Below, in pieces: positions 8,596 through 17,826 of a stretch of 64,000 nucleotides of DNA (the first letter of the stretch is position 1; the number at the start of each line of letters is the position of its first letter). Source of the stretch: Sphingomonadales bacterium (GTDB lineage: Bacteria > Pseudomonadota > Alphaproteobacteria > SMXS01). The stretch spans positions 124,001-188,000 of the forward strand of contig JALHLV010000002.1 of the NCBI GenBank assembly GCA_022844405.1, in the 5' to 3' direction. Position numbers and translations under genes: made by a program. The notes under the pieces were generated by a model. It was not told the DNA's origin. It searched no databases and saw only the letters and a program-made list of their open reading frames with translations.

Positions 8596-8636
8596 GGCGC
8601 ATCCGTTCGTCAGCGGGACAGTGCCCACCGCATGGC

Positions 8637-9212
8637 CTAGCTCTGGCCCTGCGGATCGATCCAACCGATATTGCCGTCGGGACGGCGGTAGACAACGTTC
8701 AGGCGGCCGTGCGCCGAGTTACGGAACATCATGACCGGCGCGTCGGACAGATCAAGCCGCATCACCGCGCCGCCGACCGTGGTCGTGGGAATTTCCATCT
8801 TCATCTCGGCGACGATGAGCGGCTGCAGTTCGTCCGGTTCCTCGCTGCCTTCTTCCTCGGCTTCCAGCACGTAGCTCGACGCCGCCACCAGATCGGCGGC
8901 AGCGGCCTTCGAGGCATTGTGGTGATTGCGCAGGCGGCGCTTGTAGCGGCGCAGGCGGGTCTCGATCCGATCGAGTGCCTGATCGAACGCCGCATAGGGC
9001 TCGCCGGCCGAGGCGTGGCTCTGCATCGCGATGGCGTGGCCCGCGTGGACCGAGCAGTCGACTCGGATCAGATGGGCATCGCGCGAAAAGGTGACGTGGG
9101 CATCGACCGCACGGTCGAAATACTTGCTGACCCGGTCCTCGATACGGTCCGTCACATGCGCGCGCAGCGCGTCGCCGATATCGATCTGCTTGCCGTTGAC
9201 CTGAATTTCCAT
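8637..9212 (-). CDS. hpf: Ribosome hibernation promoting factor, long form
   Basis: 191 residues, so the long HPF form: an N-terminal S30AE/YfiA fold (MEIQVNGKQIDIGDALRAHV) that occupies the decoding site of idle 30S subunits. A C-terminal dimerisation domain (VMRLDLSDAPVMMFRNSAHG, ending GNIGWIDP) links two ribosomes into a 100S dimer. It lies between rpoN and ptsN in the usual order. Confidence 0.94.
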   Translation of the reverse strand: MEIQVNGKQIDIGDALRAHVTDRIEDRVSKYFDRAVDAHVTFSRDAHLIRVDCSVHAGHAIAMQSHASAGEPYAAFDQALDRIETRLRRYKRRLRNHHNASKAAAADLVAASSYVLEAEEEGSEEPDELQPLIVAEMKMEIPTTTVGGAVMRLDLSDAPVMMFRNSAHGRLNVVYRRPDGNIGWIDPQGQS

Positions 9213-9331
9213 GCTGCTCGCTACACCCTGTAAGTTCCAGGACGTGTTACCGCCGACTCCCGGGGCAATGATGCGCCCGTCGGGAGGCGCGGACCATAGT
9301 GGTGTCGACCGCCGCTGTCAAACTCCCCACC

Positions 9332-10810
9332 CTAGCGTCCGGATTTGAGGCGGCGCCGGTGGACGGACGAGGGTATGTGCATGGCCTCCCGGTACTTCGC
9401 GACCGTCCGCCGGGCGATTTCGATGTCGGCGTCCAGCAGCAGTTCGACGATCTTGTCATCGGACAGGATCGCCTTCGAATCTTCCCTGTCGATCAACGCG
9501 CGGATGCGGTGGCGCACCGCCTCGGCCGAATGGGACTCGCCGCCATCGGCCGCCGCGATCGCCGCGGTGAAGAAGTATTTCAGCTCGAAGGTGCCACGCG
9601 GACACACCAGATATTTGCCGGCGGTGACGCGGCTGACCGTGCTTTCGTGCATGCCGATGGCGTCGGCCACCTGCTTCAGGTTGAGCGGCCGCAGCTGCGA
9701 CACGCCGTGAGCGAAGAAGCCCTCCTGGCGGCGCACCAGCTCGCTCGCCACCTTGAGGATCGTCTTGGCCCGCTGGTCGAGCGCCTTCACCAGCCAGCTG
9801 GCGTTGCTGAAGCAGTCGGACAGGTAGGCGCGGTCCTGCTTGGAGCGGCTGACATGGCGCACCTCGGCATAGTAGTGGGCGTTGACCAGCACCCTGGGCA
9901 GGACATCGGCGTTCAGTTCCACCGCCCAGGCGCCGTCGGGCCGGCGCGAGATCAGCACGTCGGGCACGACCACCTCGGTGTGAGGGCTGTCGAACGCCAG
10001 GCCGGGCTTGGGATCGAGCGCCCGCAACTCCTGCATCATGTCGGCGAAGTCCTCGTCGCTGACGCCGCACTGGCGCTTGAGCCAGCCGGTGCGGCCGTCG
10101 GCGAGCGCCTCCAGGTTGGCGACGAGGGTCGCCATGGCGGGATCGAACCGGTTGCGGTCCTTGAGCTGGAGCGCGAGGCATTCGGACAGGTTGCGGGCGC
10201 ACACGCCGGGCGGATCGAACTGCTGCAACAGCGCCAGCGTCTCCTCGACGTCGGCGATCTTGCAGCCCAGCCGCTCGGCCACGTCGCCCATCGCCTCGCG
10301 CAGATAGCCGGCGTCGTCGACCATGTCGATCATGTAGCGGCCGATCATCCTCTGCCGGCTGTCGGTCACGGTCATGCCGAGCTGGTCGGACAGGTGGCTG
10401 CGCAGCGTCACCGGCACGGCAAGGCGCGCCGAGGCATCGACCGGCATGCCCGCCTCGCCGCCGCCCCACGGGCTGGTCCACGGGCTGGCGGGCAGCGACT
10501 GGATGCCGTCGTCGTCGCGGGGCGCCGGCGCCATGTCGCGGTCGTCGTTGGTGAACACGTTGTCGTAGCGGCTGTCGATCGGCGCATCGCCGTCGTCCGC
10601 CGGCGCGACGGCCGATGTCTCGGCAGGCTGCTGCGCGGTTTCGGCGGGCGCATAGTCGAATTCCAGCAACGGATTGGATTCGACCTGCTGTTCGACGAAG
10701 GAGACAAGGTCGAGGCTGGAGAGCTGGAGCAGCTTGATGGCCTGCTGCAATTGCTGCGTCATGACCAGCTGCTGGCCTTGCCGTAGCACTTGCCGCAATC
10801 CGGTTGACAT
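9332..10810 (-). CDS. rpoN: RNA polymerase sigma-54 factor
   Basis: 492 residues with all three sigma-54 regions: the Gln/Leu-rich activator-binding N-terminus (QQLQQAIKLLQL), a core-binding middle part, and the C-terminal RpoN box ARRTVAKYRE preceded by an HTH. It directs transcription from -24/-12 promoters with enhancer-binding ATPases. It follows lptB by about 55 nt in the same direction. Confidence 0.97.
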   Translation of the reverse strand: MSTGLRQVLRQGQQLVMTQQLQQAIKLLQLSSLDLVSFVEQQVESNPLLEFDYAPAETAQQPAETSAVAPADDGDAPIDSRYDNVFTNDDRDMAPAPRDDDGIQSLPASPWTSPWGGGEAGMPVDASARLAVPVTLRSHLSDQLGMTVTDSRQRMIGRYMIDMVDDAGYLREAMGDVAERLGCKIADVEETLALLQQFDPPGVCARNLSECLALQLKDRNRFDPAMATLVANLEALADGRTGWLKRQCGVSDEDFADMMQELRALDPKPGLAFDSPHTEVVVPDVLISRRPDGAWAVELNADVLPRVLVNAHYYAEVRHVSRSKQDRAYLSDCFSNASWLVKALDQRAKTILKVASELVRRQEGFFAHGVSQLRPLNLKQVADAIGMHESTVSRVTAGKYLVCPRGTFELKYFFTAAIAAADGGESHSAEAVRHRIRALIDREDSKAILSDDKIVELLLDADIEIARRTVAKYREAMHIPSSVHRRRLKSGR

Positions 10811-10866
10811 TCAACTCCACCTGCCGGGTTGCCTGGCGCCGCCGCCAGGTGGCAGGACGCATGAGG

Positions 10867-11718
10867 TCACCGGATAAATTTCTCTCCCAGATACACCCGT
10901 CGAACGTCCTCGTTGGCGACGATCTCGTCGGGCGTACCGCTCATCAGCACAGTGCCATCGTAGATAATATACGCCCGGTCGGTGATGTCGAAGGTTTCCC
11001 GCACGTTGTGATCGGTGATCAGAACCCCGATTCCGCGGTCCTTCAGATGGGCGACCAGATCGCGGATGTCGCCGATGGCGATGGGATCGATGCCGGCGAA
11101 CGGCTCGTCGAGCAGGATGATGTTGGGCTTGCCGGCCAGCGAGCGGGCGATCTCGACCCGGCGGCGCTCGCCGCCCGACAGCGACAGCGACGGCGCGTGC
11201 CGCAGCCGCTGGATGCCGAACTCGTTGAGCAAGTTGTCGAGCATCTCCTCGCGTGTCCGGCGGTCGGGCTCGACCAACTCCAGCACCGCCATGATGTTGT
11301 TCTCGACCGACATGCCCCGGAAGATCGACGCTTCCTGCGGCAGGTAGCCGATGCCCAGCCGCGAGCGCCGGTACATCGGCAGCGACGTGACGTCGAGGCC
11401 GTCGAGCACGATCTCGCCCGAATCGGGCCGGATCAGGCCGACGATGGAATAGAAACAGGTGGTCTTGCCGGCGCCATTGGGTCCGAGCAGACCGACCACC
11501 TCGCCGCGGTGCACGTCGAGGGTCACGCCCTTCAGCACCGGGCGTCCCTTGAAGCTCTTGCTGATGCCGGCGACGAACAGGCCTTCGCGGCGGCGCTCCG
11601 GATCGACGGGCGGCGGCCCGACGCCGTCGTCGCGCACGGTGGCGGCGATGGTATCGAACACCCGGGACGGATTCTGTTCGAACAGATCGCCGGGCTTGAG
11701 CTTGCCTTCGCTGGTCAC
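10867..11718 (-). CDS. lptB: LPS export ABC transporter ATPase LptB
   Basis: Cytoplasmic ATPase of the LptB2FGC complex that drives LPS transport to the outer membrane. Walker A GPNGAGKTT, signature LSGGERRR and Walker B IILLDEPF are all present. 283 residues is longer than E. coli LptB (241) because of a ~45-residue N-terminal extension (SEGKLKPGDLFEQNPSRVFD) before the ABC domain. Directly downstream of lptA. Confidence 0.95.
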   Translation of the reverse strand: MTSEGKLKPGDLFEQNPSRVFDTIAATVRDDGVGPPPVDPERRREGLFVAGISKSFKGRPVLKGVTLDVHRGEVVGLLGPNGAGKTTCFYSIVGLIRPDSGEIVLDGLDVTSLPMYRRSRLGIGYLPQEASIFRGMSVENNIMAVLELVEPDRRTREEMLDNLLNEFGIQRLRHAPSLSLSGGERRRVEIARSLAGKPNIILLDEPFAGIDPIAIGDIRDLVAHLKDRGIGVLITDHNVRETFDITDRAYIIYDGTVLMSGTPDEIVANEDVRRVYLGEKFIR

Positions 11719-11727
11719 GGAACCGCC

Positions 11728-12333
11728 TTAGTTCTTGTTCGGGGCGGCCGGCTTGGTGTCGGTCGTCCCCTCCTTGGTCTTGGTCGCGGGCGTGAATTCG
11801 CCCCGCACCCGCTGGTCGCCCTGCGTGCTGGCCATGCCCTGCACGCGGGTCTGGCCCGTGTCGAGGTTCAGCTCCAGCCGGCTGCCGCGCACCACGCTGC
11901 CGCCCTGGTGCAGCACCACCCTGCCGCCCATGGTGACGAGCTGGCGGCCGACGTCATACACCGCCCAGTCGCCCTCGGCCTTGTCGCCGCGCGAGGTGAT
12001 GCGGACGTTGCCGCGGGAATCGATGCGGGTCACCGAGCCGGTCAGGCTCGATTCCTCCTGGCCGGACTTGTCCTTGCCGGTCTGGTAGTAGACGCGCACC
12101 TCGTCGCTCAGCAGGGTCATGTCGCCCTGGATGGCCTCGACCTTGCCGAGGAACATGGCGACGCTGCCTTCCTTCTGGACTTCGAGCCGGTCGGCCGAGA
12201 ACTCGATCGGGTCCTTGGCATTGTGATTGCTGAAGCCGGTCTTGGCGGCCAGGGCCGCCGGCACGGCCAGCGCCGTCGCGAACAGCAGCGCCAGCGCCAG
12301 CCTGGAGTGAATCCGCATCTTGCCGTCGAGCAT
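11728..12333 (-). CDS. lptA: LPS transport periplasmic protein LptA
   Basis: 201 residues: a signal peptide (LALALLFATALAVPAALA) and an OstA/LptA beta-jellyroll domain (IEFSADRLEVQKEGSVAMFL, VRVYYQTGK). It forms the periplasmic bridge carrying LPS between LptC and LptD. The C-terminus is a hydrophilic Lys/Thr/Pro tail. It sits 9 nt after lptC and 9 nt before lptB, so the three form one operon. Confidence 0.92.
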   Translation of the reverse strand: MLDGKMRIHSRLALALLFATALAVPAALAAKTGFSNHNAKDPIEFSADRLEVQKEGSVAMFLGKVEAIQGDMTLLSDEVRVYYQTGKDKSGQEESSLTGSVTRIDSRGNVRITSRGDKAEGDWAVYDVGRQLVTMGGRVVLHQGGSVVRGSRLELNLDTGQTRVQGMASTQGDQRVRGEFTPATKTKEGTTDTKPAAPNKN

Positions 12334-12342
12334 CGCGCCGCC

Positions 12343-13023
12343 TCAGTCGACCGCGCGGGGATAGACAGTCATCTTCACCCCATTGCGCAATGTTATGTTT
12401 TCCGTTTTCGTGTCGACGTCGAGCCCGCCGGCGGTGAACTTGCCGAACGGACCCTGGCCATGCACCGCCTCGTTGCTCGTTCCCTTGCCCTCGGACAGGC
12501 GCATCGTCAGCTTCGGCGTGTGGACTTCCATGCCCGAGTCCGAGAATACATTTACTTGTCCCGACAAATCCAGAACCTCGGTCTTGGTGTGGAACGTGCC
12601 GAGCGGCGCGTCCACGGTCACCCACGACCCGTCCTTCGACTTCAGGTCGGCGGCGATGGTATCGAGCATCACCAGCTCGTCGTTCGAGGCGTCATGATAG
12701 GCCGAATTGGCGGTGACCGAAAACGTGCGGTCCTCGGTATCGGTTCCGACGAATCGCGGCGACACCATGCGCGCCTTGTCGTCGGACTCCTCGAGCTCGG
12801 AAAAGGCCAGGGTGAAGCCGCTGCTGGAGCCGCGGATCGCCGGCACGATCAGGATGCCCGCCAGCAGCAGCGCCGCGCCCGCCGGCAGCACGCGCTTCAT
12901 CAGCCGCACGTAGCGGCTATAGTGATCCTCCCGATCGACGAGGAGGTCGTAGCGGTGCTCCACGGGCGTTCTCCGGACGGTCGTCGCCATTCCTAGACAT
13001 AGAGCGACTTTCGTGAGAGGCAC
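12343..13023 (-). CDS. lptC: LPS export system protein LptC
   Basis: Bitopic inner-membrane protein: one N-terminal membrane segment (AGAALLLAGILIVPAIRG) followed by a periplasmic LptC/DUF1239 jellyroll (VSPRFVGTDTEDRTFSVTAN, VLDLSGQVNVFSDSG). It hands LPS from LptBFG to LptA. The GTG at 13023 gives the longest form; ATG at 12990 (MATTVRRT) is an equally plausible start because neither has a strong ribosome site. Confidence 0.9.
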   Translation of the reverse strand: MPLTKVALCLGMATTVRRTPVEHRYDLLVDREDHYSRYVRLMKRVLPAGAALLLAGILIVPAIRGSSSGFTLAFSELEESDDKARMVSPRFVGTDTEDRTFSVTANSAYHDASNDELVMLDTIAADLKSKDGSWVTVDAPLGTFHTKTEVLDLSGQVNVFSDSGMEVHTPKLTMRLSEGKGTSNEAVHGQGPFGKFTAGGLDVDTKTENITLRNGVKMTVYPRAVD

Positions 13024-13065
13024 TATCTATGGGCGACGGGCGCCCCGATCAAGCCGTGCGCGCCG

Positions 13066-13680
13066 TCACACGTGCGAGAAGATGTCTTCCTCGGCCCAGC
13101 CGGCCAGGTCCAGCCGTGCCCGCGTGGGCAGGAAATCGAAGCAGGCCTGCGCCATGGCCGTGCGGCCCTCGCGCTCCAGCATGGTGTCGAGCCGGGCCTT
13201 GATCTCGTGCAGGTAGAGGACGTCCGACGCCGCATAGGCGCGCTGCGCGTCGCTCAGGTCGGCGGCGCCCCAGTCCGAGCTCTGCTGCTGCTTCGACATG
13301 TCGATGTTGAGCAGTTCGCGGCACAGCTCCTTCAGGCCGTGACGGTCGGTATAGGTGCGCACCAGCCGCGAGGCGATCTTGGTGCAATAGACCGGCTGCG
13401 GCATAACGCCCAGCCGGGCGAACAGCGCGGCCAGGTCGAAGCGCGCGAAATGGAACAGCTTGAGCACCGCCGGATCGGCCAGCAGCGCGATCAGGTTCGG
13501 CGCGTTCACCGGTCCCTGCGGGATCTGCACCAGATGGGCCGAGCCGTCGCCCGACGACAACTGCACGAGGCACAGCCGGTCGCGGCCAGGCTTGAGCCCC
13601 ATGGTTTCGGTGTCGATCGCGACCGACGGCCCGAAGCTCAGGCCGGACGGGAGATCGCCGCGATGCAGGGTAACCGTCAT
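13066..13680 (-). CDS. Ribonuclease D-type 3'-5' exonuclease
   Basis: 204 residues, a single DEDDy exonuclease domain: ExoI AIDTETMGL, ExoII FHFARFDLAAL, ExoIII YAASDVLYL with the catalytic Tyr. It lacks the HRDC domains of E. coli RNase D, as usual for the short alphaproteobacterial version. Predicted role is 3' trimming of tRNA or other structured RNA. It is upstream of lptC on the same strand. Confidence 0.9.
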   Translation of the reverse strand: MTVTLHRGDLPSGLSFGPSVAIDTETMGLKPGRDRLCLVQLSSGDGSAHLVQIPQGPVNAPNLIALLADPAVLKLFHFARFDLAALFARLGVMPQPVYCTKIASRLVRTYTDRHGLKELCRELLNIDMSKQQQSSDWGAADLSDAQRAYAASDVLYLHEIKARLDTMLEREGRTAMAQACFDFLPTRARLDLAGWAEEDIFSHV

Positions 13681-13718
13681 AGGGGGAGATTTCCGCGGGC
13701 CGAAACAACTTCGGCGAT

Positions 13719-13805
13719 TGGTGCCCAGGAGAGGACTCGAACCTCCACGACCTTGCGATCACTAGCACCTGAAGCTAGCGCGTCTACCAATTCCGCCACC
13801 TGGGC
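13719..13805 (-). tRNA. tRNA-Leu (anticodon CAG)
   Basis: Read on the minus strand: acceptor GCCCAGG/CCTGGGC, anticodon stem CTAGC/GCTAG with loop TTCAGGT, a variable arm of class II type, T loop GGTTCGAGTCC and encoded CCA. The complete cloverleaf supports leucine with anticodon CAG. Confidence 0.95.
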
Positions 13806-13987
13806 AACTCCGTGTCTGTCACGGTGGACGCAGTTCCTATTGCCCGGCACGATGCTTGTCAACAATCCAATCGCAACATCCATGCAACAGGTCCGTCATG
13901 CGGCCCGCGCCGGGAAGTTTCGGGTAGCAATCCTGCGACCCGGCGGTATTTTAGCGTCCATTCCACGCCCGCGCGAACAGGGACTTC

Positions 13988-14959
13988 ATGACTCGTGACC
14001 TCGTTACGGTGATCGGCGGCTCCGGCTTCATCGGCCGGTATGTCGTGCGGCTGCTGGCCAAACAGAACCATCGTGTCCGGGTGGCCGTGCGCCACCCCAA
14101 TGAGGCCCTGTTCCTGAAGCCCATGGGCGACGTGGGGCAGATCCAGCTGCTCGAGACCAACATCCGCAATGCCGCCTCGGTGGCCCGGGCGGTCGACGGC
14201 GCCGACGCGGTCGTCAACCTCGTGGGCATCCTGCAGCCGTCCGGCCGTCAGGATTTCCAGTCGGTCCACGTGGCCGGCCCCGAGGCCGTGGCGAAAGCCG
14301 CGGTCGCCGCGGGCGTCCGCCGGCTGGTCCAGCTCTCGGCCATCGGCGCCGACCGACGCGCCGATTCGGCCTATGCAAGGAGCAAGGGCGAGGGCGAGAT
14401 CTCGGTGCGCGCCGCCTTCCCCGCCGCGACCGTCATGCGCCCTTCCATCGTGTTCGGCGCCGAGGACGGCTTCTTCAACCGCTTCGCCGGCCTGGCCTGC
14501 GTGCCGCTGCTGCCACTGCCGCTGATCGGCGGCGGCAAGACCCGGTTCCAGCCGGTCTATGTCTGCGACGTGGCCGAGGCGGTCACCCGCGCCGCGACGC
14601 AGGATGGCCTGGCCGGCCAGACCTTCGAGCTGGGCGGCCCCAAGGTCTACAGCTTCCGGGAAATCCTCGAGCTGGTGCTGGCGCAGACCCAGCGCGAGAA
14701 GATGATGCTGCCGGTGCCGTTCTTCGCGGCCAGGCTGGTGGCGGCAATGGCGCAGGCGGTCTTCGCGGTGTCGCCCTTCGACGCGCCGCTGACCATGGAC
14801 CAGGTCGAGCTGCTGAAGCATGACAACGTGGTGGCCGAAGGCGCTCGCACCCTGCGCGACCTGGGCATCGAGCCGACCCCCGCCGAGGCCATTGTCGGCA
14901 GCTACCTGGAGCGCTACCGCAAGCAGGGTGAGTTTGCCAAGCCGGCCGAGGCCGCCTGA
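13988..14959 (+). CDS. NAD-dependent epimerase-like protein, complex I NDUFA9 type
   Basis: 323 residues, an atypical short-chain dehydrogenase: N-terminal Rossmann motif GGSGFIGRYVVR, LVQLSAIGAD and the short active-site stretch SAYARSKGEGE. The sequence fits the NDUFA9/39-kDa subunit group, which in mitochondria and some alphaproteobacteria binds NADPH at respiratory complex I. A direct complex I role here is inferred from the family only. Confidence 0.85.
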   Translation: MTRDLVTVIGGSGFIGRYVVRLLAKQNHRVRVAVRHPNEALFLKPMGDVGQIQLLETNIRNAASVARAVDGADAVVNLVGILQPSGRQDFQSVHVAGPEAVAKAAVAAGVRRLVQLSAIGADRRADSAYARSKGEGEISVRAAFPAATVMRPSIVFGAEDGFFNRFAGLACVPLLPLPLIGGGKTRFQPVYVCDVAEAVTRAATQDGLAGQTFELGGPKVYSFREILELVLAQTQREKMMLPVPFFAARLVAAMAQAVFAVSPFDAPLTMDQVELLKHDNVVAEGARTLRDLGIEPTPAEAIVGSYLERYRKQGEFAKPAEAA

Positions 14960-15118
14960 GCCGGTGCGAGCGCTTTGTGACCGGCGCGGCAATTGTGCTA
15001 GGGTCTGCACCGTCTCGGGAGGGTCTCATGTGCGTTCTGCCCGGTTCGGCGCGGACCATTACGCTTCGCGCGCTATCGTCGTATCCGTCGGCAGGCATGT
15101 GACAGGACCGTTCCCATC

Positions 15119-15790
15119 GTGACTCCCCGTCTCTTCCACCTCTGGCTGTCGCCGTTTTCCCGCAAGGTCCGCATCGCCCTGGCCGAGCTGGGCATGGACG
15201 TGAAGCTGGTGATCGAGCCGGTCTGGGAACGCCGCCCCGAGTTCCTGGCGCTCAACCCGGCGGGCACCGTGCCCGTGCTGGTCGAGGACGACGGCACCGC
15301 CATCGCCGACAGCGCGGTGATCTGCGAGTATTTGAACGAAACCGTCGCCGGCAAGACGCTGTTCGGCAAGGACGCGCTGACCCGCGCCGAGGTGCGCCGG
15401 CTGGTCTGCTGGTTCGACCAGAAGTTCCACCGCGAGGTCACCGACAATCTGGTGACCGAGAAGGTAATGAAGCGCTTCATGAAGATGGGCACGCCCGACA
15501 GCAGCGCCATCCGCGCCGGGCTGCACAATATCGGCTATCACCTGGACTACATCGCCTATTTGACCGAGCGCCGCCGCTGGCTGGGCGGCGACGAGTTCTC
15601 GCTGGCCGACATCGCCGCCGCGGCCCATCTGTCGTGCGTGGACTATCTGGACAATGTGCCATGGGACAGCCATCCCGAAGCCAAGGACTGGTATGTGCGG
15701 GTCAAGTCGCGGCCCAGCTTCCGCCCGGTGCTGATGGACCGGATCCCCGGCCTGTCGCCTCCGGCCCACTATGACAATCTCGATTTCTGA
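15119..15790 (+). CDS. Glutathione S-transferase-fold protein, FzlA-like
   Basis: 223 residues with an N-terminal thioredoxin-like GST domain (LFHLWLSPFSRKVRIALAEL, NPAGTVPVLVEDDG) and an all-alpha C-terminal domain. The tail PPAHYDNLDF resembles that of FzlA, the FtsZ-binding protein of Caulobacter whose C-terminus acts through FtsW/FtsI. A division role is therefore likely rather than detoxification. The start is GTG. Its end overlaps queG by 20 nt. Confidence 0.8.
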   Translation: MTPRLFHLWLSPFSRKVRIALAELGMDVKLVIEPVWERRPEFLALNPAGTVPVLVEDDGTAIADSAVICEYLNETVAGKTLFGKDALTRAEVRRLVCWFDQKFHREVTDNLVTEKVMKRFMKMGTPDSSAIRAGLHNIGYHLDYIAYLTERRRWLGGDEFSLADIAAAAHLSCVDYLDNVPWDSHPEAKDWYVRVKSRPSFRPVLMDRIPGLSPPAHYDNLDF

Positions 15791-16952
15791 GGCGCCGGCG
15801 AACCTCGGCCTCAAGCGGGACATTATCGACCGCCTACTGGCGGAAGGCTTCGACGTGGCCGCTGTCACCACGCCCGACAGCATCCCGATGCTGCCCGATC
15901 GCCTCGCACGATTCATCGGCGAGGGCCGCCACGGTGTCATGGGGTGGATGGCGGAAAAGGCCGACCGGCGCGGCGACCCGCGCATCCTGTGGCCCGAAGT
16001 CCGAAGCATCATCGTCGCCGGCATGAACTATGGCCCCGACGACGACCCGTTGGCGCGGCTGGCGCACGGTGACCGGGGCGTGATCTCGGTCTACGCCCGC
16101 AACCGCGACTATCACGACTTCGTCAAGAAGCGGCTGAAGCGCGTCGGCCGCTGGCTCGGCGAAACCCACGGCGCCGGTCTGAAGGTGTTCGTCGACACCG
16201 CGCCAGTGCCGGAAAAGCCGCTGGCGGAAGCCGCCGGGCTGGGCTGGCAGGGCAAGCACACCAATCTGGTGTCGCGCGGCTTCGGCTCATGGCTGTTCCT
16301 CGGCGCGATCTACACCGATATGGACCTGCCGGCCGACCGGCCCGAGGCCGACCACTGCGGCCAGTGCCGCAACTGCCTGGACGCCTGCCCCACCAATGCG
16401 TTCCCGGCGCCCTACCAGCTCGACGCGCGGCGCTGCATCTCCTACCTGACGATCGAATATGATGGCCACATTCCCGTGGAGTTCCGCAAGCCGATGGCCA
16501 ACCGGATCTATGGCTGCGACGACTGCCTGGCGGTCTGCCCGTGGAACAAGTTCGCCAGCGAGGCCCGCGAGGCCGCCTTCCATGCCCGCGACGAGCTGGC
16601 CGCGCCGCTGCTGACCGAACTGGCCATGCTGGATGATCCGGGTTTCCGGGCGCTGTTCTCCGGCTCGCCGATCAAGCGCATCGGCCGCGACCGGTTCGTG
16701 CGCAACGTGCTGATCGCGCTGGGCAACAGCGGCGACGCAGCGGCGATCCCGGTGGTCGAAGCCCTGCTGGACGACCCGTCGCCGCTGGTGCGGGCGATGG
16801 CGGCGTGGGCACTCAGGGAGCTGGCGCCGGCGCGGGCGGCGGCGCTGCGGCAGGCGCGGCTGGCTTCGGAACCTGAGCCTGACGTGCGCCGGGAGTGGAC
16901 GGCCTGGCCGCTTCCCGTTCATCCTCGGCCTGATGGGCGCGCACCTTGTTGA
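15771..16952 (+). CDS. queG: Epoxyqueuosine reductase QueG
   Basis: 393 residues; performs the last step of queuosine biosynthesis, reducing epoxyqueuosine in tRNA with cobalamin and two [4Fe-4S] clusters. Cluster ligands are in CGQCRNCLDACPTNAF and YGCDDCLAVCPWN; LGWQGKHTNLVSR is a family hallmark. The C-terminal ~90 residues form a HEAT-like repeat (VVEALLDDPSPLVRAMAAWA). Its 3' end runs 140 nt into the opposite-strand TPR gene. Confidence 0.95.
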   Translation: MTISISEAPANLGLKRDIIDRLLAEGFDVAAVTTPDSIPMLPDRLARFIGEGRHGVMGWMAEKADRRGDPRILWPEVRSIIVAGMNYGPDDDPLARLAHGDRGVISVYARNRDYHDFVKKRLKRVGRWLGETHGAGLKVFVDTAPVPEKPLAEAAGLGWQGKHTNLVSRGFGSWLFLGAIYTDMDLPADRPEADHCGQCRNCLDACPTNAFPAPYQLDARRCISYLTIEYDGHIPVEFRKPMANRIYGCDDCLAVCPWNKFASEAREAAFHARDELAAPLLTELAMLDDPGFRALFSGSPIKRIGRDRFVRNVLIALGNSGDAAAIPVVEALLDDPSPLVRAMAAWALRELAPARAAALRQARLASEPEPDVRREWTAWPLPVHPRPDGRAPC

Positions 16953-17760
16953 CGCTGTCAACCGCCGCCTTGGCCGAGGGCGTATCGGGCGCCAGTTTGA
17001 TCACCTGAATCCAGTCGACGATGGCCGCGTCGCTGTTGCCGATGGCCTGGTTGAGGTTGGCGCGCTCGAGCAGCGCGTCGACGTTTTCGGCGTCGAGCAT
17101 CAGCGCCTTGTCGATGTCCGCGCGGGCCGACTCGAAGTGGCCCAGCGCCCGGTGCGCCGCGGCCCGGTAGGAATAAGCCTCGGAACGCGGCCCGCCGCGC
17201 TGGAGCGACATGTCGAGGTCCTTCAGCCCGCCTTCCAGATTGCCCATCTCGACCTGCGCGCGCGCCCGGTCGATCAGGATCTCGGCCGCCTGGTCGTCGC
17301 TGATCCCGTTCATGCCCAGCGCCTCGGACAGCACCCTGAACGATTTCTCGTTGTTCTCGGCCATCAGCCAGGAATTGCCGGCCTGCGACAGCAGATCGAT
17401 GGCGAGGCCCGGCGGCAGCACCTCTGGCTCGGCGGACATTTCGCGCTTGCCGTCCTTGTCCAGCTTCACCTCGGGTGCGGCCTGCGGCACTGACGCCTTC
17501 GCCTGCTGCCGCGCGCGCCTGGAGAGATCCTCCAGCATGACGGCCGCTTTCTCGTACTGGCCCTGCGCGAACAGCGACAGCGCCATGCAGTGCTCGGCCG
17601 GAATGCCGCCGCTGTAGTCGCGCCACTGGGCGGCCAGCTCGTAGGCGCGCTTGGGCGCCATGTCGACCAGCTTCATGCATTCGGCGTAGTTGTTGGCGGC
17701 GGCGGGAAGCGAGACGAGGCCGGCCGCGCCGGCGCCCAGCAGGGCAAGTATCTTTCTCAA
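16813..17760 (-). CDS. Periplasmic tetratricopeptide-repeat protein
   Basis: About 315 residues starting at TTG (17760) with a signal peptide (RKILALLGAGAAGLVSLPAAA). TPR-like helices follow (AQWRDYSGGIPAEHCMALSL, SYRAAAHRALGHFESARADI, ALLERANLNQAIGNSDAAIV) and then a Pro/Ala-rich tail. The TTG is chosen because no ATG or GTG lies in frame near the signal peptide. The tail is encoded antisense to the queG 3' end. Function unknown; probably an envelope scaffold. Confidence 0.72.
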   Translation of the reverse strand: MRKILALLGAGAAGLVSLPAAANNYAECMKLVDMAPKRAYELAAQWRDYSGGIPAEHCMALSLFAQGQYEKAAVMLEDLSRRARQQAKASVPQAAPEVKLDKDGKREMSAEPEVLPPGLAIDLLSQAGNSWLMAENNEKSFRVLSEALGMNGISDDQAAEILIDRARAQVEMGNLEGGLKDLDMSLQRGGPRSEAYSYRAAAHRALGHFESARADIDKALMLDAENVDALLERANLNQAIGNSDAAIVDWIQVIKLAPDTPSAKAAVDSVNKVRAHQAEDEREAARPSTPGARQAQVPKPAAPAAAPPPAPAPAP

Positions 17761-17826
17761 GCGGTAGCCTTGTGAGGTTCCGGGAATGGCTTCATAAGCT
17801 GGTGAACATATAGGAGATCGGACCTC

